The notes: generated from the letters alone by a model not told the origin. Counted from the stretch's first letter, positions 35,556-43,760 are shown. The stretch is DNA of 64,000 nucleotides from Sphingomonas oleivorans (GCF_003050615.1 NZ_NWBU01000005.1:398933-462932), one strand, 5' to 3'. Made by a program: numbers and translations.

Positions 35556-36859
35556 GCATGGAACGCCCCCATATCGAGGATTATGCCGGGGAAATTCGGC
35601 CGCGGGCCGTATCCGCCGTCCTGCTCTGGACGATCCTGGCCTTCTTCCTGATCTTCCTCATCTGGGCGGCGCTCACCCAGCTCGACCGGACGGTCCGCGG
35701 CCAGGGGCGCGTGATCCCCAGCTCGCGCCTGCAAATCCTGTCCAATCTGGAGGGAGGCATCGTCTCCGACATAGTGGTGCGGCCGGGCCAGAATGTCCGC
35801 ATGGGCGATCTTCTGATACGGCTCGATCGCACTCAGGCGGGCGCCGAATATGCCTCGAGCCGCGCGACATCGCAGGCGCTTTCGGCCAAGATCGCGCGAT
35901 TGCAGGGGGAGATTGCGGGCCGGGAACCCGTCTATCCCATCGGTCAGGGCAATGCCGCGGACGAGCAGGTCGCCATCGAACGCGCGCTGCATCTCGCGCG
36001 GGTCGCGGAACTTGCGAGCCAGCAGAATGCGGCACGCGCGCGACTCGATCAGGCGGAGCGCGCCGTCGCCGAAGCGATCGCGACCCGGGCCGCGCGAAAC
36101 GCCGCCCGGGACGCGGCCATTGCCGAACGCGACCTGATCGCCCCACTGGTGGAACGCGGCATAGAACCCAGGCTTTCGCTGATCCAGACCAGCAATGCCG
36201 CATCCGTCGCCACCAGCGAGGCGGCCACGGCCGAGGCAGCGGTGGCACGCGCCAAGGCGGCGGTAGCCGAGGCGCGCGCCGCGCTGGCACAGACGCGGCT
36301 GGACTGGCGTGCGCGCGCGGCGGAGGAACTCGCCACCACCCAGGCCGAGGAGGCCGCGCGCCGTCGCGCGCTTCCCGCGCTGGAGAACCGCCTCGCCCGA
36401 ACGGTGGTGCGCGCGCCCCTTTCCGGCCGGATCAACCGCGTTCTGGTCACCACCATCGGCGGATCGGTGAAACCCGGCGATCCGCTGGTGGAAATGGTGC
36501 CTTCGGGCGAAAATCTGCTGGTCGAGGCGCTGGTCAATCCCAAGGATATCGCCTTCGTGCGGCTGAACCAGCCCGCGAGGGTGAGCATCACCGCCTATGA
36601 CCAGGCGATATATGGCTCGCTGGACGGGCGGGTCATATCCATTTCCCCCGATGCCGTCGTCAACGAACGGACGGGCGAAAGCCACTATATGCTGCGCATC
36701 CGCACCACGAAGAACAGCCTGGTCGATCGCTATGGAACGCCCCTGCCCATCGGCCCGGGGATGATCGCCGATGTTTCGCTGCTCGGCGAGAAGCGCTCGA
36801 TCCTGTCCTATATCCTGACGCCGATAACGCGTCTTGCAGAGCATGCATTCCGGGAATGA
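35552..36859 (+). CDS. HlyD-family membrane fusion protein of type I secretion
   Basis: Periplasmic adaptor of 435 aa with one N-terminal helix (residues about 23-44), a biotinyl-lipoyl half (GRVIPSSRLQILSNLEGG), a long Ala/Arg-rich coiled coil (about 100-270), the second lipoyl half (TVVRAPLSGRINRVL) and a beta-barrel end (LPIGPGMIADVSLLGEKRSI), typical of HlyD/PrtE/LapC. Its ATG overlaps the ABC gene stop (ATGA). It links the ABC exporter to the TolC-like channel. Confidence 0.92.
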   Translation: MSMERPHIEDYAGEIRPRAVSAVLLWTILAFFLIFLIWAALTQLDRTVRGQGRVIPSSRLQILSNLEGGIVSDIVVRPGQNVRMGDLLIRLDRTQAGAEYASSRATSQALSAKIARLQGEIAGREPVYPIGQGNAADEQVAIERALHLARVAELASQQNAARARLDQAERAVAEAIATRAARNAARDAAIAERDLIAPLVERGIEPRLSLIQTSNAASVATSEAATAEAAVARAKAAVAEARAALAQTRLDWRARAAEELATTQAEEAARRRALPALENRLARTVVRAPLSGRINRVLVTTIGGSVKPGDPLVEMVPSGENLLVEALVNPKDIAFVRLNQPARVSITAYDQAIYGSLDGRVISISPDAVVNERTGESHYMLRIRTTKNSLVDRYGTPLPIGPGMIADVSLLGEKRSILSYILTPITRLAEHAFRE

Positions 36860-37185
36860 GGTTAACTTGAATTAACTTATTGTTAACCATATTTGCCTGA
36901 GACTTGATTCCTGGTTTTTCTTTCTTTTACTCACAGGATCTGGCTTACCGAGTATTCCTACTTAGGGATTTGGCCTCGACCTGCATCATGTACCAGATGC
37001 CATCATACATACCATTGAGATATATGGACTTTTTCAAGATCCCAAGCTAGGAATCCTTGCCCCGTCGCTTGGGACCGAACCAGAACGGTGATTTCTTGTT
37101 TTCTCTTCGCTAGTGCAGCATGACCAATCAGGGTATGACAAAGGGGATAATAATTCTGAACCGCTAAACTGGTACGGGAGGTTGG
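36860..37185. other. AT-rich promoter region before LuxR copy C
   Basis: No gene is seen. Just after the adaptor stop, GGTTAAC (36860-36866) and GTTAACC (36882-36888) form a 7-base inverted repeat with TTAACTTATT between, possibly an operator or weak terminator. The rest is AT-rich for this genome and should hold the promoter of the small regulator. Confidence 0.45.
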
Positions 37186-37413
37186 ATGTTAAATATGCTG
37201 ATGGAACCGATCGCAACGCTCACGAGCCGGGAAGCACAGGTACTCAACCTGGTAGCTCAGGGATCTTCCGCCAAGGAAGTAGCCCTCATTCTCGACATGG
37301 CACCTCGCACCGTCGAGAAGCATCTCGACCATATAAGGCTGAAGATGCGGGCGAAAAATCGCGCGCACATGGTCGCCAAGGCAATAGCCAGCGGTCTTCT
37401 GCCGAATATCTGA
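37186..37413 (+). CDS. Standalone LuxR/GerE-type HTH regulator (copy C)
   Basis: A 75-residue GerE-domain protein beginning with a GGGAGG ribosome site 4 bases before ATG 37186. Domain blocks are TLTSREAQVLNLVAQGSSAK and MAPRTVEKHLDHIRLKMRAK, then AHMVAKAIASGLL. It is slightly closer to copy B than to copy A by eye (PRTVEKH against PRTVESH). It stands at the right edge of the EPS locus as a probable single-gene unit. Same open questions as the other copies. Confidence 0.88.
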   Translation: MLNMLMEPIATLTSREAQVLNLVAQGSSAKEVALILDMAPRTVEKHLDHIRLKMRAKNRAHMVAKAIASGLLPNI

Positions 37414-37983
37414 CAGCGCGGTGGCTGGTCATTCGGGCACCCTCCTTGCCTGAGGCCGCCATCGCAGCACCAGAACGCCGGATATTCCGGTCGCCGAAGC
37501 CTAATATGCGAAAGCGACCGATCCGGCGGCCCGCAATATAGCCTATATTATCCCAATATCTCCATGCTGCCGGATATGGTTCGAACATGGGTTGGGACCG
37601 ATATCCATCCTTCAAGACATGATATCGTCACATCTCTGTAGAACAGTGGGCGTATTTGAAGATCATGGAATTGATCCGACTCGAATAGAGTCTCCGAAAG
37701 AATATTTGCAAGATAAGTAGAGGGCAGCGGAGCTTCCGGCGAACTTGTCCTGCCATTTTCGGCGCGGCGATATGCCGCAGGCGCCCCTTCCGTCGCACCT
37801 GTCCCCTATGCTCCCGACCATGAAGCCAGCGGAGTGGGCGATATTCCTTGCCCACTCCGGCCAAGAAGGGCCGAAGGGACGGCGCGCATGCACAGCCTTC
37901 GCATGGATGCATCCATCCGCCATGCCATGGCATTGCCCCGGACATTGCTGCCCGGGGCGTTTTCGCTTCAGTTGTGCTGGACT
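37414..37983. other. Non-coding stretch with a perfect 10-bp hairpin at 37830-37859
   Basis: No supported gene in these 570 bases; frames on both strands lack family features. CGGAGTGGGC (37830-37839) pairs perfectly with GCCCACTCCG (37850-37859) around a 10-base loop; without a T run it may be a terminator for the Gly/Ala-rich gene on the minus strand or a protein-binding palindrome. It marks the end of the EPS locus. Confidence 0.5.
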
Positions 37984-37998
37984 TCAGTTGTGCTGGAC
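37967..37998 (-). repeat. 16-bp perfect tandem duplication at the 3' end of the Gly/Ala-rich gene
   Basis: TTCAGTTGTGCTGGAC occurs twice in a row (37967-37982, 37983-37998). On the minus strand each copy carries VQHN-stop coding sequence, so the duplication repeats the stop-codon region without changing the protein. Confidence 0.85.
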
Positions 37999-38640
37999 AT
38001 GGCCCGAATGCGCGGCCGAACCCTGGGCATTGCCGCTGGCGGAGCCAGAAACGCTGCCCGCGGCATTGCCGGCGGTCTCGCGCGCCGTACCGGCGGCGCC
38101 CTGTGCGCGGCCGGCCGCCTGCCCTGCCGCGCCCTGTGCCGCACCCGCGGCATGGCTGGCAGCACCTCGTGCCGTGCCCGCAGCCTGACCGGCAAGACCC
38201 GCCACCTGATCGGTGCCGACCGCCTGAACGCCGACACTGGCATTTTTCTCAACGCTCTTCGATCCCGAGACATTGCCGCCGCCATTGGCCGAACCGACCG
38301 GACCCGCGACGGAGGTGGCACCGTTCAGCGCCCCGGAGACGGTGCCGGCAAGTCCGCCATCGACGCTCGCGCTGCCGCTGCGGGCATCGACCGACTTGTT
38401 CGCCTGCGCATTGCCCGAACCGGTGACGCTGCCGCTCAGGCTTTGCGTCGCCGAGCCGACCGAACCCAGCGAGCCGCCGAGGCTGCCGGCACCGCCGAGC
38501 GCGCCATTCAGCGTGCCGCCGAGGCCGCCACCCAGGCTGCCGCCGCCGAGCAACTGCGCGCTCGCCGGCGCGGCGATCACCGCCGCCACGATCGCGGCGG
38601 CGGTCGTCAGGCGAAGCTTGATTTCCTTGGACGAGGTCAT
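37984..38640 (-). CDS. Secreted Gly/Ala/Ser-rich protein, unknown function
   Basis: A 218-residue exported protein. The signal peptide is at residues 1-29 (LTTAAAIVAAVIAAPASAQ); the mature part is low in complexity, with a GGGSLGGGLGGTLNGALGG block, an SVDGG/GNVSGSKSV middle and Ala-Gly-Gln-rich repeats (AAGAAQGAAGQAAGRAQG) near the C terminus. ATG 38640 has GGAGAATGAC upstream; the open frame to 38781 adds no signal. Similar low-complexity exported proteins are common in sphingomonads. The Gly/Ala repeats could be structural. I do not recognise a function. Confidence 0.7.
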   Translation of the reverse strand: MTSSKEIKLRLTTAAAIVAAVIAAPASAQLLGGGSLGGGLGGTLNGALGGAGSLGGSLGSVGSATQSLSGSVTGSGNAQANKSVDARSGSASVDGGLAGTVSGALNGATSVAGPVGSANGGGNVSGSKSVEKNASVGVQAVGTDQVAGLAGQAAGTARGAASHAAGAAQGAAGQAAGRAQGAAGTARETAGNAAGSVSGSASGNAQGSAAHSGHVQHN

Positions 38641-38744
38641 GTCATTCTCCTCTGCTTGACCGGGCGTTCGCACCGGCTTCACCAAGGACAACGACAGGGA
38701 TTCGACGCTTAATCCCTCGATCGAATATTTTTTGCCCGCATGCT

Positions 38745-40040
38745 TCAGCGCACACCCATGGCAGCCGGCGGCACGCGGCATTCCCGACAGACAATGCCCC
38801 GGCCCAGCGCCTTGCCCTTGCCCGGCACGGCGCTCGCCGCCACGCTTGCCATCGGCGCCAGCGCGAGCCGCGCCGCGACCAGCGGTGCGGCGAAGGAGGT
38901 GCCGCGCAACGCCTCATAGCCGCCGCCGGGCACCGCGCCCGCCATATCGGCGCCGGGGGCCGCGAAATCGACATGGGTGGCGCGCCCGGCCTCGATCAAC
39001 TGCCGGTCGCGGGCATCGACGCCCGTCACCGCGACCACGCCCGGATAGGAAGCGGGATATTGCGGCGGCGCTGCCGGCCCGTCATTCCCCACCGGCGCGA
39101 CCAGGATCGTGCCGCGACGCGCCAGCGCCTTGACCGACGCTTCGATCAGCCGATTGGGCGGGCCGACGAGGCTGATGTTCACCACCGCCACTTTGCGCAT
39201 GGCGAGCCAGCCCATGGCGCGCGCGATCGCCTCCGCCGATCCGCCGGCGGGCTGGCCGCCATAGACGTCGGCGGCGAGCAGCGCGGCACCCGGCGCCACG
39301 CCGCGAAAGCGCCCCGCCTCCCCCACCAGCAGCGAGGCGACCGCCGTGCCATGGCCGGTCGCCTTGACGCCGGCAGGGGTGAAGCCGCGCTGCTCGATCC
39401 GGGCGCCGGCCAAAGCGGGATGCGCGCCCACCCCGCCATCGATCAGGCCGATCACGACACCGCCCGCCTGCCCCGGCCGCGCGGGCTGCTGAGGTGCGGC
39501 GGGCGCACCGCCGGCAGGCTCATAGACATGGTTGAGCTCATAGCTGCCCGACGGATCGGCCTGGCGCAGCGCCTCGATCGCCTTGCGCGCACGCATCCCC
39601 TTGGGCGTCGCCAGCACCGTGACCGCAATGCCGACCCCCTCGATCGAATCGCGCCTTATTTGCCGGAATCCCAGCCGCTCCGCCGCAGCGAGGCCGGCCG
39701 GCGTCATGTCCAGTCCGATCACCTCATCCTTGCGGATCGGCGCGCCCTCCGCATCCATGTCGAGCAGCTCGCGATTGTTGCGGACGAGGTCGCGCAGCCG
39801 TGCCCGGCGCAGAGAGAGCAGGCTGGAGGGCGCAAGCTCGGCCCCGAGCGGCCGGATGTCGAGCGGGGAAACCGACGATATGGGCGGGACGATCGCGCCG
39901 CCCGGCTGACCGCCGGAAAGGACGGGGTCGAGCACGCCGGAGGGCAATTGATTGACGACGCCGGGCAGGAGCTGCGGCGTGGCGGGAGCCGCCATCGCCA
40001 ATGCCCCGAAGAGAAATGCCGCTTTCATTCCTGGTCGCAT
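38745..40040 (-). CDS. Secreted subtilisin-like (S8) serine protease
   Basis: S8-family protease of 431 aa with a signal peptide (residues 1-18) and a roughly 170-residue N-terminal extension before the catalytic domain. The triad is readable: Asp201 (GLIDGGVGAHP), His230 (GHGTAVASL) and Ser382 (RGTSFAAPLVAA); the oxyanion Asn319 is in APVGNDGP. It is divergent from the ECF sigma gene across 83 bases, so it may belong to that sigma factor's regulon. Two Cys near the C terminus (VCREC) could bind metal or form a disulfide. Substrate unknown. Confidence 0.9.
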   Translation of the reverse strand: MRPGMKAAFLFGALAMAAPATPQLLPGVVNQLPSGVLDPVLSGGQPGGAIVPPISSVSPLDIRPLGAELAPSSLLSLRRARLRDLVRNNRELLDMDAEGAPIRKDEVIGLDMTPAGLAAAERLGFRQIRRDSIEGVGIAVTVLATPKGMRARKAIEALRQADPSGSYELNHVYEPAGGAPAAPQQPARPGQAGGVVIGLIDGGVGAHPALAGARIEQRGFTPAGVKATGHGTAVASLLVGEAGRFRGVAPGAALLAADVYGGQPAGGSAEAIARAMGWLAMRKVAVVNISLVGPPNRLIEASVKALARRGTILVAPVGNDGPAAPPQYPASYPGVVAVTGVDARDRQLIEAGRATHVDFAAPGADMAGAVPGGGYEALRGTSFAAPLVAARLALAPMASVAASAVPGKGKALGRGIVCRECRVPPAAMGVR

Positions 40041-40123
40041 GATCCGCCTTCACTTTTCATCTTGGTCGATGGATTAAACGAAGACGAGCGGGCGTTTCAT
40101 CCGCATGAACATGAGGAGCATCA

Positions 40124-40621
40124 GTGGACGAGTTCGAAGGCGGGCTGACCGCGCTGTTGCCGCGCCTCCGCCGCTTCGCGCACGGCCTCAGCCGGTCTTC
40201 GGCCGATGCGGACGATCTGACGCAGACGGCGGTCGAGCGCGCGCTGAAGGCACGCAGCCAATGGGAACCGGGCACGCGGCTCGATTCCTGGTTGTTCCGC
40301 ATCGCCCGCAATGCCTGGATCGACACGGTGCGCGGACGCGGCCGGGCGGATCGGGTGCTGGCGCCGGAAGAGGCAGGCGAGGCGGTCGGAATGGACGGGC
40401 GCCCGGCGATCGAGGCCAAGGCCGAGATGCATTTCCTCATGCGCGCGCTGGACCGGCTTCCCGACGAGCAGCGCGAGGTTATTGCGCTCGTGATGATCGA
40501 TGGCATGGCCTATCGCGAGGCGGCCGAGCTGCTCGACCTGCCGATGGGCACGCTGACCAGCAGGCTCGTGCGCGGGCGGCAGGCGCTGCTCAAGATAATG
40601 GGAGAGGCGTGCGATGATTGA
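40124..40621 (+). CDS. ECF-type RNA polymerase sigma factor
   Basis: A 165-residue sigma-70 family protein with region 2 (DADDLTQTAVERALKARSQW, SWLFRIARNAWID) and region 4 (LPDEQREVIALVMIDGMAYR, PMGTLTSRLVRGRQAL). It begins with GTG at 40124, preceded by GAGGAGC, and overlaps the anti-sigma gene by 8 bases. Together with the following gene it forms a sigma/anti-sigma module, divergent from the protease gene. Confidence 0.93.
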   Translation: MDEFEGGLTALLPRLRRFAHGLSRSSADADDLTQTAVERALKARSQWEPGTRLDSWLFRIARNAWIDTVRGRGRADRVLAPEEAGEAVGMDGRPAIEAKAEMHFLMRALDRLPDEQREVIALVMIDGMAYREAAELLDLPMGTLTSRLVRGRQALLKIMGEACDD

Positions 40622-41315
40622 CGACCAGACCTTGCTCGCCTGGATCGACGGCGAGCTCGATGATTTCACCGCCGCGCGCGTCGCCGCCGCGGTGAAGGCC
40701 GACCCCACGCTCGCCGCCAAGGCGGAGGCGCATCGCGCGCTCGGCCGACGGCTGGCGGAAGGCTTCCGCCCGTTGCTCGACGAGCCCGTCGCTTTGCCGC
40801 CGCGCCGGCCCGCCGCCATCGTCAGCCTCGCCGCCGCCCGGGAGGCGCGTCAGCGCAAGCAGCCGCCCGCCGGCACGCGCCCCTGGATGCGCTACGCCTC
40901 GCTCGCCGCGACATTGGTGCTGGGCGTCGCGATCGGATCGCAGCTCACGACCAATGGCGAGGTCAGGACAAGGGACGGCGTGATGGTGGCGGACGGCCTG
41001 CTCGCCCGCGCGCTGGACGAAAAGCTTTCCGGGCAGGATGGCCGCATCCGCGTGGCGCTCAGCTTCCGCGACAAGGCGGGCGATTATTGCCGCAGCTTCG
41101 ATGCGGAGCGTTTGTCCGGCGTCGCCTGCCGCACCGGTGGCGCATGGCAGATGCGCGCCACGACGATGCGGGCCGCCCCGGCGCAGACGGGCGAATATCG
41201 CATGGCCTCGGCGGGAGATCCGGCAATCCTCTCGACGGTCGAAAGGCTGATCGCAGGCGATCCGCTCGACGCTGCTACCGAGCGCGCCGCCCGCGACCGG
41301 AAATGGGCCCGCTGA
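40614..41315 (+). CDS. Membrane anti-sigma factor
   Basis: A 233-residue protein with a short cytoplasmic N-terminal sigma-binding region (DDQTLLAWIDGELDDFTAAR, the usual start of anti-sigma proteins), one membrane helix around residues 100-115 (YASLAATLVLGVAIGSQL), and a periplasmic sensor part. It overlaps the ECF gene by 8 bases. No zinc-binding HxxxCxxC motif is present, so it is not a ZAS-type redox sensor. Confidence 0.88.
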   Translation: MIDDQTLLAWIDGELDDFTAARVAAAVKADPTLAAKAEAHRALGRRLAEGFRPLLDEPVALPPRRPAAIVSLAAAREARQRKQPPAGTRPWMRYASLAATLVLGVAIGSQLTTNGEVRTRDGVMVADGLLARALDEKLSGQDGRIRVALSFRDKAGDYCRSFDAERLSGVACRTGGAWQMRATTMRAAPAQTGEYRMASAGDPAILSTVERLIAGDPLDAATERAARDRKWAR

Positions 41316-41319
41316 CGGA

Positions 41320-42297
41320 TCAGCCGGCGCCGCCGATCACCCGCGCGAAGGCCGCCGGATCGACATTGCTGCCGGACGCCACGACGAGCGTGGTCGCGCC
41401 ATCCGCCGCGACCTTGCCCGCGAGCAGCGCCGCCAGCGCCACCGCGCCGCCCGGCTCGACGACCAGTCCGAGCGAATAGGCATAGCGCATCGCCGCCCTG
41501 ACCTCGGCCTCGCTGACCGACAGGCCCCGGGCACCCGCCTGATGGAGCGCGCCGAAGGTGATTTCGGCGACGCGGGTCGTCTGAAGCGCGTCGCAGGCCG
41601 TCGCGGGCGCAGCGGGCTCGACGGGAACGATCCGGCCCAGCTTCAGCGATCGTCCCATATCGTCCCAGCCTTCGGGCTCGACGATGATGATCTCGGCATC
41701 CGGCAGGGCGAGCGAGATGCCGGCAGCCAGCCCGCCGCCGCCGCAGGGCACCACCACGCGCGCGATCGGCGCGCCATATTGCCGCTCGGCCTCCAGCCCG
41801 ACCGTCCCCTGCCCTTCGACCACATCGACATCGTCGAACGAGGGCAGCAGCACGGCGCCGCGCTCCTCCGCGAGTCGCGCCGCAATCGCCTCGCGGCTTT
41901 CGGTCGCCCGGTCATAGGGGATGATCTCCGCGCCCAGCGCGGCGGTCGCCTCCAGCTTCACGCGCGGCGCATCGGCGGGCATCACGATCGCCGCCGGCAT
42001 GCCCAGCAGCCGCGCCGCCCGCGCCACGCCCTGCGCATGATTGCCCGAGGAGAAGGCGACGACTCCCCGCGCCCGATCGGCCGGCGCGACCTGCGCCAGG
42101 CGGTTATAGGCGCCGCGCAGCTTGAAGGCGCCGCCCAGCTGGAGCGATTCGGCTTTCAGTGCGATTCCCCCGCCCAGTTCGGGCAGCGACAGCAGCGGCG
42201 TTACCCGGGGAATATCTCCCAAGCGTTCCGCAGCTGCCAATATCCCGTTGCGCGAAGGCGCCCGAAAAGCCCGATTTATCGTCAATTTCATCTCCAT
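41320..42297 (-). CDS. PLP-dependent threonine/serine dehydratase
   Basis: Fold-type II PLP enzyme of 325 aa that deaminates threonine or serine (or racemises serine). The PLP lysine is in GGAFKLRGAYN (about residue 59), SSGNHAQGVA binds substrate, and the PLP-phosphate loop is VPCGGGGLAAG. It has no C-terminal ACT regulatory domain, so it is the short catabolic/serine-racemase-like type and not the allosteric biosynthetic IlvA. It is convergent with the anti-sigma gene (4 bases apart) and divergent from the ornithine decarboxylase leader. Confidence 0.9.
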   Translation of the reverse strand: MEMKLTINRAFRAPSRNGILAAAERLGDIPRVTPLLSLPELGGGIALKAESLQLGGAFKLRGAYNRLAQVAPADRARGVVAFSSGNHAQGVARAARLLGMPAAIVMPADAPRVKLEATAALGAEIIPYDRATESREAIAARLAEERGAVLLPSFDDVDVVEGQGTVGLEAERQYGAPIARVVVPCGGGGLAAGISLALPDAEIIIVEPEGWDDMGRSLKLGRIVPVEPAAPATACDALQTTRVAEITFGALHQAGARGLSVSEAEVRAAMRYAYSLGLVVEPGGAVALAALLAGKVAADGATTLVVASGSNVDPAAFARVIGGAG

Positions 42298-42380
42298 CCG
42301 TCTTGGCTGGAGCCTCGTCGCGAAACAGGCGCTTCATTGCAACTTTACAGTCATGAAAGCCGATCCTATATCGCGCCTCC

Positions 42381-42447
42381 GCTGCCCCATGGGGACTTCC
42401 AACCGCAAGGCAGCTTTTGTCCCGAGAACATGACTGTTGGAGGTCCC
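42381..42447 (+). promoter_or_regulatory. Structured leader sequestering the Shine-Dalgarno of the decarboxylase (speF-like candidate)
   Basis: Two mutually exclusive pairings are visible. GCTGCC (42381-42386) pairs with GGCAGC (42409-42414), followed by TTTTG. In the other state GGGACTTCCAAC (42392-42403), inside that first loop, pairs at 12 positions (one G-U) with GTTGGAGGTCCC (42436-42447), which contains the GGAGG ribosome site of the decarboxylase. A conserved RNA element called speF is known upstream of ornithine decarboxylase genes in alphaproteobacteria; this layout fits such a switch, but the match to that family was not computed. A 17-codon frame from ATG 42430 overlaps the true start and may be fortuitous. 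Confidence 0.65.
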
Positions 42448-42452
42448 TTGAG

Positions 42453-43643
42453 TTGCTCAAGCATCATAGCGCGCTGGGGCTAGCGAACGCCCTTCGTCCG
42501 GTTCAGCCGGTCACGATCATTCGCCCGCACGCGGCACGTCGCGCCGCCCGATTCTTCGTCGAGAAGTTTCAGGGTCGGTCGATCTATGCCGTGAAGGCCA
42601 ATCCGTCGCCCGAGCTCATCACGCTCCTCTGGGAAAGCGGGATCACGCATTTCGACGTGGCCTCGATCGCCGAGGTGCGTCTGGTGTCCCGCCTGCTGCC
42701 GGACGCGACGCTCTGCTTCATGCATCCGGTGAAAGCCGAGGAGGCGATCGAGGAAGCCTATTTCACGCATGGCGTCCGCATCTTCTCGCTCGACACGATC
42801 GAGGAGCTGGAGAAGATCCTGCGCGCGACGAAGAATGCGAGCGATCTCACGCTGTGCGTGCGGCTGCGCGTGTCCTCCGATCATTCGAAGCTCAGCCTCG
42901 CCTCCAAGTTCGGCGCCGCGCCCCATGAGGCGAAGGAGCTGCTGTTCGCCGCCCGCCAGGCGGCCGACGCGCTCGGCATCTGCTTCCATGTCGGCAGCCA
43001 GGCGATGAGCCCGGCGGCCTATGTGCAGGCGCTCTCCCATGTCCGCGCGGCGATCGTCGACGCGGCCGTCACCGTGGACGTGATCGATGTCGGCGGTGGC
43101 TTCCCGTCAATCTATCCGGGCATGGAGCCGCCGCCGATGGAAGCCTATTTCAAGGCGATCCACGAGGCGTTCGAAAATCTGCCGGTCAGCTATTCCGCGG
43201 AGCTGTGGGCCGAGCCCGGCCGCGCGCTCTCGGCCGAATATGCGAGCCTGCTGGTGCGCGTCGAAAAACGCCGGGGCGATCAACTCTACATCAATGACGG
43301 CGCCTATGGCGCGCTGTTCGATGCGGCGCATGTCGGCTGGCGTTTCCCGGTGTCGCTCGTCCGCGGCGAGGAATCCGACGCGAAGGACATGGCCTTCAGC
43401 TTCTACGGCCCCACCTGCGACGATATGGATCATATGGCGGGCCCGTTCATGCTGCCGGCGGATACCAGGCCTGGCGACTATATCGAGATCGGCATGCTCG
43501 GCGCCTATGGCTGCGCGATGCGCACCGGCTTCAACGGCTTCACCGCCGGCGAGACCGCGATGCTCGACGACGAGCCCATGGCGAGCATCTATCTGAGCGA
43601 GGATGAGGACGCGGCGGTTTCGTCGAACGTCATCACGCTGTAA
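42453..43643 (+). CDS. Ornithine/lysine/DAP-type PLP decarboxylase (alanine-racemase fold)
   Basis: Fold-type III PLP decarboxylase of 396 aa, like eukaryotic ornithine decarboxylase; it makes putrescine (or cadaverine). The PLP lysine is Lys48 in YAVKANPSPELI. HVGSQAMSP, DVGGGFPSIYPG and AEPGRAL are PLP/dimer-site motifs, and YGPTCDDMD carries the Cys used in ornithine decarboxylases across the dimer interface. No ATG or GTG fits; the TTG at 42453, 9 bases after GGAGG, begins (M)LKHHSALGLA as expected for this family, while TTG 42417 would start before the ribosome site. Translation may be switched by the leader at 42381. It is followed by the deoxyhypusine-synthase-like gene. Confidence 0.9.
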   Translation: MLKHHSALGLANALRPVQPVTIIRPHAARRAARFFVEKFQGRSIYAVKANPSPELITLLWESGITHFDVASIAEVRLVSRLLPDATLCFMHPVKAEEAIEEAYFTHGVRIFSLDTIEELEKILRATKNASDLTLCVRLRVSSDHSKLSLASKFGAAPHEAKELLFAARQAADALGICFHVGSQAMSPAAYVQALSHVRAAIVDAAVTVDVIDVGGGFPSIYPGMEPPPMEAYFKAIHEAFENLPVSYSAELWAEPGRALSAEYASLLVRVEKRRGDQLYINDGAYGALFDAAHVGWRFPVSLVRGEESDAKDMAFSFYGPTCDDMDHMAGPFMLPADTRPGDYIEIGMLGAYGCAMRTGFNGFTAGETAMLDDEPMASIYLSEDEDAAVSSNVITL

Positions 43644-43760
43644 GGCACGAGCCCAATATAACCCGTTATTTCCCGCGAAAAGCGGAACCCATGGATGCGA
43701 TGACCGCTGAGCAGGTCGGCATCCATGGGTCCGATTTTCGCATCCGCGCAGGAGAATAAA

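Noticed and set aside
37628-37945. 105-codon minus-strand frame in the gap right of the EPS locus
   Set aside because: No signal peptide, no ribosome site of note, no family pattern, and it crosses the perfect hairpin at 37830-37859.
38000-38250. Ala/Gly/Gln repeats in the secreted protein taken at first for a DNA repeat array or CRISPR
   Set aside because: Period is irregular, units differ at DNA level and lie in frame; it is low-complexity protein. No CRISPR-like array with regular spacers was found anywhere in the window.
42430-42483. 17-codon frame before and across the decarboxylase start as a leader peptide
   Set aside because: No ornithine- or arginine-related codon pattern and no own ribosome site; kept only as a remark in the leader entry.
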